Assembly (NCBI RefSeq): GCF_963676685.1
Contig: NC_092346.1
Span: 30,393,133 to 30,457,132 of the forward strand
Source: Mytilus edulis
Lineage: Eukaryota > Mollusca > Bivalvia > Mytilida > Mytilidae
Direction of reading: 5' to 3'
DNA length: 64,000 bases
Shown: positions 55,011 to 64,000 of the stretch, piece after piece
How the letters are laid out: each line of letters begins with the position of its first letter
How positions within the stretch are numbered: position 1 is the stretch's first letter
The notes under the pieces: model-generated
Database searches by the model: none
Told to the model about the DNA's origin: nothing
What the model saw: only the letters and a program-made list of their open reading frames with translations
Made by a program: the position numbers and the translations under genes

Positions 55011-55253
55011 AATATATTTTTTTGTACGTTATTACTTTTTTTCTAAGCAATTTCACCCATGATGCATTACTCTGTAATGACAACAAAGCTTATGAAAACA
55101 AACATTTGATGCTTGTTTTTTATGATGTATCACTTGTGAAAACAATCACCGCAGCATATATCTATTAACGATATAAACTAAAATTTTAACGCTTGAAACA
55201 ATCTTTAGTTTGCATAAATCAATGTTTAAAAATATAAAGCTTCTTGCAGTGAA

Positions 55254-55311
55254 ATGAAGATCCAAGTTGTAGCTGCATTGCTCTGCTTAATAGTTGTTCT
55301 ATATTCGGAAG
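55254..55311 (+). CDS. Lectin-like gene, exon 1 (signal peptide)
   Basis: The start is ATG at 55254 in GTGAAATGA; the only earlier candidates are out of frame. Hydrophobic core VVAALLCLIVVL and a small residue before the donor GAAG|GTAAG. A 3'-splice-like TTCTTGCAG ends at 55249, so a 5' UTR exon upstream is possible. Confidence 0.8.
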
Positions 55312-58300
55312 GTAAGTCTTTAATTTGAATCATGGATTACAAATATATTATTTTAGTTCCCTTACGGTTCATGTGGACCATTTGGACGAGCATGCCCTAG
55401 ATGAATAAAATTCAATTACATTGTATATTTTAGAAAAAAATCAATCTTAATTGAGTTTAGCAGTTCACATTTTCCGTTCCTGCAGAAGATGATAAAATTA
55501 ACAAACAGTTGAGTTTTACTTGATATTGTCAGGTATCTATTGTCCATCTATTGTCCATGTCAATTAATACAGTAAGCTTCAATTACCAACTGTTGGCATG
55601 TTCTCAACCTCTTTCACAAGTAAGTTTATTTTAGCTCCGATGGAGAAATGTAAAAAGTTCACTGTAAAATCCTGTTAAGTTTAATTATGATTAGAACAGA
55701 AAGTAGAGATAAAGATAACGTATATATTTATATTCAGTCTGCTGGATATATTGTTAAGGCAACTGTTTTAAGATATAATACTGTGTGTTGCCATATAAGC
55801 ACATTTATTTTGGTTTCATTGACATATAACGCTTACTAGCATTTCATTTAAATGATATTGATGTAAGATATGCAATCTAAGAATTGTTAAATGTTTTTAT
55901 TAAACTAATTTGTTTTATTTTTTTTAAAAAGAGACTCAGACTTGATTCAACCCAAATTAAACTCATGATGGAACATAATTAGCAATACACAGTTAGGAGT
56001 TAAGTTTCGCATTTTGGCTCCGGTGAATTTTTCAAATAGGAAAGTTATTGAGTATTAAAATTCATTTTTAGACAGCTGAGTTAATTTAGCCTTCAAAGCT
56101 GGTTTCAGTGGCGGATCCAGAACCTTTCCTAAGGGGGGGGGGGGGGGGGGGGGCGCTGACTGACCTAAGGGGGGGGGGGCCGCTCCAGTCATGCTTCAAT
56201 GATTCCCTATATAATCAACCAAATTTTTCCCACGAAAGGGGGGCCCGGGCCCCCCAGGGCCCCCTGGATCCGCCTATGGGTTTATAAGAGCATCAAGATT
56301 ATTTTTTATATGTTTTATGGGCTATTTTCTGTTTGAAAATCCGTATTGTCATAGCTTGACCGGCCATCGGTCCAGAAATTAATGTAATGTTTACAAACAC
56401 TTTTTTTCCACACGAATTTTTTGACGCAATTTTACCAAAAAATGAGATGAAAGACATATGATTTTCATTGGATTTGCTGAATGGTGTATGTAAACAGTTT
56501 AAGAAAAGGTATTACCTCAAGTGATTGAAATTCTACTTTTAGTCAAATTTTGGGAAATTATGTGTGATCTCCCCCCCCCCCCCCTTTTGCAATATTTGAT
56601 AACAAATAAATGCAGACTGTTGCCATGGATACACCCAAAAGAAATTATATTTTACCATTTTATATACTGGATTTAAATCTATGGAAGATTCTGATTACAT
56701 ACATATGCACATATATGACAAAAACAGTAAGCTTAATATTGGAAGACAACAATGAAAAGGGGATGGTAAAATTTATAAGGGAAAATTTTAATATTTTTTT
56801 TTATCTGTTTATTGCTACCTTATGGCATACTTACTAAACTCAGAATCTTATGATTTTAGACTTTTCATGCTACAAATCTATTGATATTTAGATTTGAAAT
56901 CAACTTCTGAGGAAATAAAGTGTTTATAAAGAATGACAATACATGTCATTTTTATTGTTTATAGTCCTTAGCAAACAAAATTAGACATTTTGACACACGG
57001 CTTGTATTTGTGCTCTATCGGCTTAACCCTGGCTTCTGATGGATTGTCTTGTATGTAGTAGCGTAAATATTGAACGCGTCGGGTTTTTTTTCTTGCGAAT
57101 ATATCAAGTTATTGTTTTAACAAGATTTCATGTTACATTTTGGCATATATTAAATGTATAGTTAAATAAGATGTAAGAAATTGTTTCCTTATCACCAAAT
57201 TGTTTAATCAAGTATTTGGTACGCAATAAGCATAAAGATTAATATTTTGTACAATTTTGCATCATCAGAGATTTTATTAAGATTTTCAACATAAAAAACT
57301 GACAAAAGAGGTCCAGTTTTTAAAACTTTGCCAAAAATTGAGGTAGAGACAAGATTTTACACTTTGACTTGGCACCTTTCTTTAAAATCAGTTTTTGTCG
57401 CGTTTCAGTGTCAACTGCTAACCTTCATAAAATATTCATTACTCAACCAATTTTCAAAAAATTAAAAGGCCATATTACTTGTTTTAGCTAGCAGGACACC
57501 GAAAATAAGTTTAGTGGGAGAATTTGAAAAAATATTTACTATTAAGGTAGCAATACACAGTTAGGAGTTAAATTTCGCATTTTGGCCCCGGTGGATTTTT
57601 CAAATAGGAAAGTTATTGAGTACTAAAATTCATTTTTAGACAGATGAGTGCTAATTAAGCCTTCAAAGCTGGTTTATAAGAGCATCAAGATTATTTTTTA
57701 CATGTGTTATGGGCTATTTTCTGTTTGACAATCCGTATTTTCATTACTAGACAGGCCATCGGTCCAGAAATTAATGTAATGTTTACAAACACTTTTTTCT
57801 ACACGAAGTTTTTGACGCAATTTTACAAAAAAAAAGAGATGACAGACATATGATTTTCATTTGATTTGCTGAATGGTATATGTCCCCCCCTCTTTTTTGC
57901 AATATTTCACAACAAATAAATGCAAATTAGTGCCATGGATACACCTAAAAGAAATTATATTTTACCATTTTATATACTGGATATAAAATTGATGGAAGAT
58001 TCTGATTACATACATATGCACATATATGACACAAACAGTAAGCTTAATATTGCAAGAAAGCAATGAAAAGGGGATGGTAAAATTTATAAGGGCAAATTTT
58101 AATATTTTTTTCTTATCTATTTATTGCTACCTAAACAACAGAACAAAGTTGAGATTATTTATGACGAGACGGATATTAGATCATTCATGACAAAGATCAT
58201 GTAGTTCATGGCAAGACCAAAAACAGAAATTTGATGAAAAGACAGATATTAGATTCAATTTAATGTCATTATCTTTCTGTAAATTGTCCTTTGTTTGTAT

Positions 58301-61300
58301 GAAGCAAGAAAGCAAAAATGCGGTCACGTTTATTTAATTTAAACAAAGAACAGAAACATGTGTTTAACTAACAAGCATAATAAGTATTATTTTTCCTATT
58401 TTTATAGTTTTATCTTTTCCCTTGGTCTAGGGTTTTAAAACATTTTATTCATCACAAGCCCGAAACTTGAGGGAGAGAAGCTAGAGAAAATATCAATAAC
58501 AACGTAAGATATAACTTTAAATTTGTCATTTGGTTTTTGTTATAGCTTTATCTTTTAAAGGGATATGATCTACAAAACGGTCGTCTAGCGTACAAAATTA
58601 TATTAATTTTGACCGTACAATTCTGTATAGGTAAATCCTATGGCAAACGCATATGGAAAGGCAATTCAAGGTACAACTACAAATTTGGCGGTGAGAATTA
58701 TGGGTACTATAACCAGGGAAAACAGTGCAGAAGGTGTAAAGGTAAACTTGTTATAGTTCTAAATTTATAATGATTTGATTTGTTACTAGTTTGAAGTTGA
58801 AAAATGAAGATTTAGTTAATGATTAAATTTCTAATTTACAATATCTTAACCATTTGAAAGAATCATTTGACAGACATTTACTAAAGTTTAGAATATTATT
58901 TTTACTTTAATATTGTAAATTTTACCTCAAATACATTCCAAAATTCTTCCTTTTGCATTGTTATATTTATGGTAAATACTTTATTTTAGAATATTGCATG
59001 AACATTGTTCGTCCGTCATTCTGGTCTCCAGTCATCCATCAGATATCTCCTTCGTCACACCTCTTTCTTTTTGCCTTTGCTGTTGATTCCTCAAGAAAAA
59101 CTAAAAATTAAACTTTTTCATTGAATATTTCTCAAGCTATTTTCAACAGAATGAATTCACATTTGGTTAGCAGCTTGGAATTGAACACGTGGCGCTATTC
59201 AAACATGTCAAACATCAACTTCCTTTTTGCCGAGAATTTGAATACGAATGGGGTGTGATTAGCTCAAGAACGCGGGCATTCTGTCGTTTTTACTGTACGA
59301 ATAACAGTGTGATGAGCATCTGAGTTGGAGAAACGATCTATTTTCAAAACATGTATTATATATATGTACATTTAAAGTTATATGTATACCTATTAAACTC
59401 TGTGTTATATAGTTTCTTGTGGAGATTTGTCTCATTATCAATTATACCACCTTTCCTTTTTTATGTTTGTGGTATGTCTATAACATGGTTTATGTGCTCT
59501 GTTTAGTTTATATGCTTTAATATCATAAGTGATTAACTAATTAAACTGTTTGCATACTGCCATTGTTTCTGGTATGGCATCATAGGAAACTTGGTCAACA
59601 TATCATATAAAATATTTTCTTTATAGGCCCTTGTAAAACTCTTCCAACCACATGTCCAGCGGGTTACACAAAACTGACCAATCAAAGGATAAGTCCAAAT
59701 TGTTACCTTTTTGGAGGCAGCAATAGAGAAAATAGAACAGATTGGCATGTAGCAAATGTGAGTTCATCGTATAACATACTAGTATTTTTAAGACAAAAGA
59801 AACTGTTAGTTAAAATTTACCTTTTAAATATCAGATGAACTAACATGATATGTCTCCTGAACGGAAGTACTTAACGTTTCAAATCCGTTAGACAAGATTT
59901 TGCCTGTTTGCTGAAATTCTAAAACTTTAAACATGCTGAATCAATTTTAAAAAATATTGTCATATGCAGTATAAGTTATTCGGTAGATCAGCTGTAAAAT
60001 TAAATTTTATGTTGCAATTTGGTTTGGTTTGCCTATTTTCGTATTTTGATTAAAAGTAAAAAGAGTTTTTTTTTTCACTGTATGACAGGCGGATACCTGT
60101 GTACAAGGATATTGACAAATCGATTTTAGACTTATCCTTTTCACTACAATTTTAAATAGAATTTTTCATCTCTCAAGAATTATAAAAAGGCCATATTTTA
60201 GAATGGAAAAAAGGTATATATTTAAACAAAAACAAAAAATAAACAAAAAAACAAAAAAAAACCAAACAAGAACGAGTCTTCTTAAGTCTAAAACATTTAA
60301 AAATGTGAAAAACCTTTTTTTCATTTTGTTTTTTTTCTTTCAAGGCGATATGCACCAGTACTCCGGGTGCTTACTTGTGGATTCCAGAAACAGAAGAAGA
60401 GGCTAAAGCAGTTTTAGTCAAATTTGATGCATTTGGTAAGCAGTTGTAAAATTTTCTTTCTCAAAGTCATTTTGTAGTAATTTTGATTACATTGGTTTGT
60501 ATATTTATGTTGGTTATTGTGTTGTTAGATTGCTATTTCATTGACTTTTTACCACATTTTCTTTTATTAATATATTTGTAAGGGACCTTTTTTCAACATA
60601 AAAATAATGATATTTTTATCTAATATGCTTTATAACCAGTACAGTTGTTTATTATATTAATTTTTTAACATTTAGAAGGCGGTAAAAGTAAAATACGTAA
60701 AAGTCAGTGCAGCTCTTATCATATCGAAATATTAAGTAGCAATAATATAATATATAGGTTAATATCCGTCCGTCAGAAACTTTGATTTTTCGGATGCAAG
60801 ATCAGATACTTGATATTAGGTTGCAACATTACTCAGATAAATGGTTACACATAATTATAGGAAGATCCCTATTGATCTGTTGTTTCCCTTTAAAGATGTT
60901 CTCTACTGTTTCAAAATAACAAGCTTTTTAAAAGACGTTCTATTTTCATTTGGTCTTTTGTCGTGAGTTGTCTCATTATAAATCATAACACATCTTCTTT
61001 TTGCATATGTTGTATTAATTTATAATATGTAAATAAAGGAATAAAAAAAAAGAAATGATAAAGTGTTCTTGTGGTCGTTTCCAAGATGAATCATTTCAAA
61101 ATCATTTAGCAATAACATAAGATTTTCAAATATGGCCTTTTAAAGTAAATATATTTAAATTGTGGAAAGAAAAGTAGGATAAAGTGTGCAAAAATTTTAA
61201 TTGCACTATATGAATAAAACCAGTTCATGCAATTTGTATATTCTCATACCAAACTAGAAATACCTACCAAAGACTTATAGTAGAAGCGTGTAGATTAGGT

Positions 61301-61613
61301 TAAAAAAAACCAACTGATAATAGATTTAAGAACTTTAAAGATATACAAAATATCTATATTTCAAACTACATTGAAAAATACCCGTTTTAAATCTGAAGGA
61401 GTGATGCGAATAAAGATCACTTTGTTACGATAAATGAGTACCCTTTTACTCCAAATAAATAACAATAAGTAATGCTGTCAATTAAATTTTTAACTTTTGT
61501 AGGAAAGTTACAGGGTTTTGACATTTTCACAGGAGCAAACAATTTAGCTGACAGAAACAGATATGTTTATGCAGGAACAAATGGCATATTTGACCCGAAT
61601 AATCTACCATTTG
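55254..61613 (+). CDS. Secreted C-type-lectin-like protein, 5' five exons
   Basis: Exons are 55254-55311, 58631-58741, 59627-59757, 60345-60435 and 61503-61613; all introns are GT-AG and phases agree (1,1,0,1,1). The product starts with a signal peptide, MKIQVVAALLCLIVVLYS. A Gly/Tyr/Lys-rich linker follows (YGKRIWKGNSRYNYKFGG, NYGYYNQGKQCRRCKG). Then comes a C-type-lectin-like domain: TCPAGYTKLTNQRISPNCYL, AICTSTPGAYLWIPETEEEA and LQGFDIFTGANNLADRNRYV. FDIFTGANN replaces the usual WIGL. The C-terminal part with the Ca/sugar site and the last cysteines lies beyond the exon donor at 61614 and was not found before 64,000. It is probably secreted; ligand unknown. Confidence 0.82.
55978..56819. 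mobile_element. GGTAGCAATACACAG element, copy 1 (interrupted)
   Basis: It matches 57546-58131 along its length (CAATACACAGTTAGGAGTTA, GGTCCAGAAATTAATGTAAT, TTATATACTGGAT) and ends ATTGCTACC. Its first bases are altered (ATTAGCAAT). It carries the nested element at 56106-56278 and about 90 bp (56,485-56,580) missing in the other copy. Confidence 0.75.
56106..56278. mobile_element. CAG...ATG miniature element, GGTTT duplication
   Basis: The 173-bp element has ends CAGTGGCGGATCCAG and CTGGATCCGCCTATG, flanked by GGTTT (56101-56105, 56279-56283). The related copy at 57,661 has the empty site AAAGCTGGTTTATAAGAG. The left side has runs of G and the right side GGGCCCGGGCCCCCC. Confidence 0.88.
57546..58131. 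mobile_element. GGTAGCAATACACAG element, copy 2, TAA duplication
   Basis: The 586-bp element has ends GGTAGCAATA / TATTGCTACC and TAA on both sides (57543-57545, 58132-58134). There is no ORF of note. The TWA duplication and short inverted ends suggest PIF/Harbinger-type non-autonomous DNA. Confidence 0.75.
58631..58741 (+). CDS. Lectin-like gene, exon 2 (Gly/Tyr linker)
   Basis: It reads GKSYGKRIWKGNSRYNYKFG then GENYGYYNQGKQCRRCKG. Acceptor TGTATAG, donor AAAG|GTAAAC, phase 1 to 1. The paired cysteines and aromatic/basic composition are unusual in a lectin N-terminus. Confidence 0.78.
59627..59757 (+). CDS. Lectin-like gene, exon 3 (start of CTLD)
   Basis: It reads GPCKTLPTTCPAGYTKLTNQ, then RISPNCYLFGGSNRENRTDW and HVAN. 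C-P-x-G-Y/W...C-Y is the usual opening of a C-type-lectin domain. Donor AAT|GTGAGT, phase 0. Confidence 0.82.
60345..60435 (+). CDS. Lectin-like gene, exon 4
   Basis: It reads AICTSTPGAYLWIPETEEEA then KAVLVKFDAF, the second cysteine and alpha-2 helix of the domain. The acceptor TTTCTTTCAAG is pyrimidine-rich but ends AAG. Donor TTTG|GTAAG. Confidence 0.82.
60436..61502 (+). other. Intron, one retroposon-tail fragment
   Basis: 60,963-61,010 has GAGTTGTCTCATTATAAATC and ACACATCTTCTTTTTGCATA, a relative of the tail at 7,380. The rest is unrecognised. Confidence 0.5.
61503..61613 (+). CDS. Lectin-like gene, exon 5
   Basis: It reads GKLQGFDIFTGANNLADRNR then YVYAGTNGIFDPNNLPF. Acceptor CTTTTGTAG, donor TTTG|GTATAC, phase 1. 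The domain continues in an exon not seen in the window. Confidence 0.8.
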
Positions 61614-63485
61614 GTATACGTATGTTTATTGATCATTTTACAGTTTTAAAATTTTCATTAACACACTAACATATTTTTAGTTTTAAAAAAACCTATCTGG
61701 GAAAATCGTTAAATGTTAAATAAAATACATGCATTGACATTTACAGATTTTTATTCAATATCCAAAATTATTCTATATACCAGTGTATGTAAAGTGCAGA
61801 CCCTAAAATACCATTTTCACTGTATATGCCATGCATTTCTGATGCAGAATGGTAAATAAACAGACGAAAAAATATGATATTTGAAGAAAATGAAGAAAAA
61901 TAGTTCACATGTAAATGTTCAGTAATAAATAATACAAGTTAGACTAAGTAAGAGATGGGAACGGGTTTTTATCGCGCCGAGAGCCATCCATACGTGAAAT
62001 ATATACCGAAATAGGTGAATATTTAGGACGTTTTACCAACAAATCGTGAAGGTGATTAAAGAACTAGCAGGGAAGATGTAGTTGAAGAAAAATATTCATT
62101 TCAACACAATTATTAATGTTGTATAACGTAGAATAGCTTTTGTTATTTAGTTTGTCCATATTGTATTGAATTCCACTATGATACTATCTTTATGCGAATC
62201 ATGTTTACTTTTGAATAATGATACTTTACTTTCATTTTCACTGTAGATCGATTCATTAGTATTGTATATGCGTTGCATTTTCACTGTATGAATTTTAGTC
62301 ATTTTTATGCAATAAATTCCTAATTCAGCCGACTTACTCAAACAATGATTAAAGTAAGAAAAGGGTTTGATAGTACTGACTTTGAGATAAAAGTTTGAGT
62401 GAACAATCCATTAAATTCAATAGAATTAATATTTATTTGAAATATAATACATTGTAGTCATAATATAACAACATGGGGATCATTTAAGAGTTGAAAGTGT
62501 AACTGTTTTAGATTAAAGAAATATATTTTAAAAGGCATGCCAATTTGATAAAATTCATGTTTCTGCAGTAGTCATTATACGCATGTGCAAACAAATTTTA
62601 TCATTGGATTTCGAGTATGGGTCTTTTTACAAAGCAGAAGAAGCATGTCATAGATTTTTTTTTATAATTCATCAGCATCTTTATTTAAAGTACAGTTATA
62701 TTTATCCAATGCAATGACACTTCATCACTGAATACGTACATCTATCATGTCTATCGAAATAGAATGGGATAAAAAGGGATAAAAAACAACAATGCTTTTC
62801 TAATATTTTTTATATAAATCACTTCTTGATCAATTTCAACGAGGTTTTGACGTAAGATTTTTGATTTTGGGTCCGGTTTTAAATTGGCCCACAGGGTCCA
62901 AAATAAAACTTGAGGTTCTTTGGTAGGCTGAATCGATATATGATTGTGTTTATTATTTTTTGGTCCATTGAACAAGTTTGTGGGGTCCTTACTGTCAAGA
63001 AATAAATTCTTTTGAATTTCAATAACAATTGAATAATTGGGGTACTCTGGCATGCTGAAACTCACCGTGTTTTTATTTTTTTAATTTTGGTATTTTCGGC
63101 CAAGTTATCGAAATGGTCCACATTGAGGTCCAAAGGGTCCGATATTCAACATTTTCTTTATTTCATCAAAAACGATGTCTTGCTTAAATGTTGTGTACAT
63201 ACTTACCCCAAACTGTTCAGGGTTGACCTCTGCGGTAGTATCAAGGGTGCTCTACAACACGTACATCATGCACCAATGCAACTTTATCAGTTTATATTTT
63301 TGACAGAAAAAGTTTGCCCTACACAACTTGACTTGCATTTCACGCTTTGATGACTTTGGGTAATTTATATGTCACATGTCGTTTCATTTTATACAGTAAA
63401 GAACATGCAAGCAATAATCGAGCTAAACCTATCTTTCCTTCAGAATAGGAATATTGAAGCATATGGGGTTCTACAATACGGGAGG
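61614..63485. other. Downstream sequence, dispersed repeat traces
   Basis: 62,820-63,170 has a GGGTCC-rich segment (TTTTGGGTCCGGTTTTAAAT, GTCCAAAGGGTCC) that looks like a diverged dispersed repeat. No further lectin exon was identified. Confidence 0.5.
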
Positions 63486-63734
63486 CAAGTGAAGATGAAC
63501 CACAGAACTAAAGTTAAGAAGGGGGGAGTCTTCATACCAATGCACTTATTGTCCTTTCAAGACAAAATGGGTAACTAGTTTGCACAGGCATAAGAAGATC
63601 CACACTAATGAGTTACACAAATGTGACCAGTGTGAATTAAGATTTTAAGACTTCTCAATGAGCATCAAAACTGATAGCATGGAGAAAGCCTGATTTGTAC
63701 TCATTGTTCCAAACACTTCAAAAGCAGACCTGGG
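63486..63734 (+). pseudogene. Decayed C2H2 zinc-finger fragment
   Basis: One frame reads YQCTYCPFKTKWVTSLHRHK then KIHTNELHKCDQCELRF and a stop. This is one complete C2H2 finger and half of the next. After the stop and a frameshift, ICTHCSKHFKS belongs to another finger. Stops and shifted frames make it a relic, ending at the CAG-type element at 63735. Confidence 0.7.
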
Positions 63735-64000
63735 CAGTGGCGGATCCAGAACTTTTTGTAAGGCGGACCCAATGGATGACCTCTAAAAAAAACAGGGCGG
63801 GGGGGGGGGGGGGGGGTCCAGTTACACCTCAGCGATTTCCGTCTATAACCAATAACCATCAAACCAAATTCCAGTCTTTCCTTTGTGGAAATGAACCTTG
63901 TAGTACAATTTTAGAGAGATCCATACACTTAAACACAAGATATTGTCTGGAAATTAGAAAAAAATGCCATTTCTGTTGCCCTTTATTTCTGCATGTTTGG
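63735..64000. mobile_element. CAGTGGCGGATCCAG-type element, right end not resolved
   Basis: It opens CAGTGGCGGATCCAGAAC, as at 56106, with a run of about 20 G at 63,800 and then CCAGTTACACCTCAGCG. The expected CTGGATCCGCC end was not found, so it may be truncated or diverged before the window edge. Confidence 0.55.

Larger units (their letters stand above)
55312..58630 (+). other. First intron with two TIR elements
   Basis: It holds two related elements, 55978-56819 and 57546-58131, the first interrupted by a CAG-type element. The remaining sequence (55,312-55,977; 56,820-57,545; 58,132-58,630) is AT-rich and unrecognised. Confidence 0.7.

Noticed and set aside
55230..55240. TATA-like AATATAAAG upstream of the lectin-like ATG
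   Set aside because: It is only about 20 bases before the ATG, too close for a normal start site. A splice acceptor TTCTTGCAG lies between them, so the promoter is more likely farther upstream.

Overview
The window is animal nuclear DNA: AT-rich, with GT-AG introns, long non-coding stretches and many interspersed repeats. The repeat families (a '...GGTACCGTTAATTTTAT' unit, a 'CACTGATGAG...GACGAAACGC' unit, 'ATGCCCCACCTACGATAG' elements, a tRNA-headed SINE and a 'GACAACAACCCGACC' tail) look like those of marine mussels. A Mytilus-type bivalve is my inference from family resemblance, not a database result.

Layout. (1) 154-18,387, plus strand: the last 14 coding exons of an ACF1/BAZ1A gene (ISWI-type chromatin remodelling subunit). 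All exon phases join without a break: a WHIM1-like region, the WSD/WHIM2 motif, two PHD fingers and a C-terminal bromodomain. Its 3' UTR probably ends near 20,545. The intron after the second exon holds a nearly intact DIRS-type tyrosine-recombinase retrotransposon (1,377-5,968) with Gag, RT/RNase H/methyltransferase-like Pol and recombinase ORFs, next to a perfect 85-bp-arm hairpin. (2) 20.7-23.3 kb: nested miniature transposons with readable target-site duplications. (3) 23,913-26,387, minus strand: three exons of a C-type lectin. (4) 27,517-41,424: a 13.9-kb block bounded by 68-bp terminal inverted repeats and flanked on both sides by AAATTAAAC. It holds a satellite with a period of about 194 bp carrying the palindrome GGTTACCTSAGGTAACC, a 39-bp minisatellite carrying TTCCCTGAGGTAACC, and a nested, broken Penelope-like reverse transcriptase. 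The inverted repeats carry the related motif CCCTGAGGTAATC. (5) 41,582-53,249: a tandem duplication with a unit of about 5-6 kb. Its two copies differ by transposon insertions, including a 938-bp element found only in copy 1. (6) 55,254-61,613, plus strand: five exons of a secreted C-type-lectin-like gene that runs off the right end, with two TIR elements in its first intron. (7) 63.5 kb: a decayed C2H2 zinc-finger fragment.

The host genes do not form a pathway: one is a nuclear chromatin factor and two are probably secreted lectins. The notable biology is in the mobile DNA. The best candidate for something undescribed is the 13.9-kb TIR-bounded satellite carrier at 27.5-41.4 kb. Boundaries were read by eye; no alignment or database search was run.
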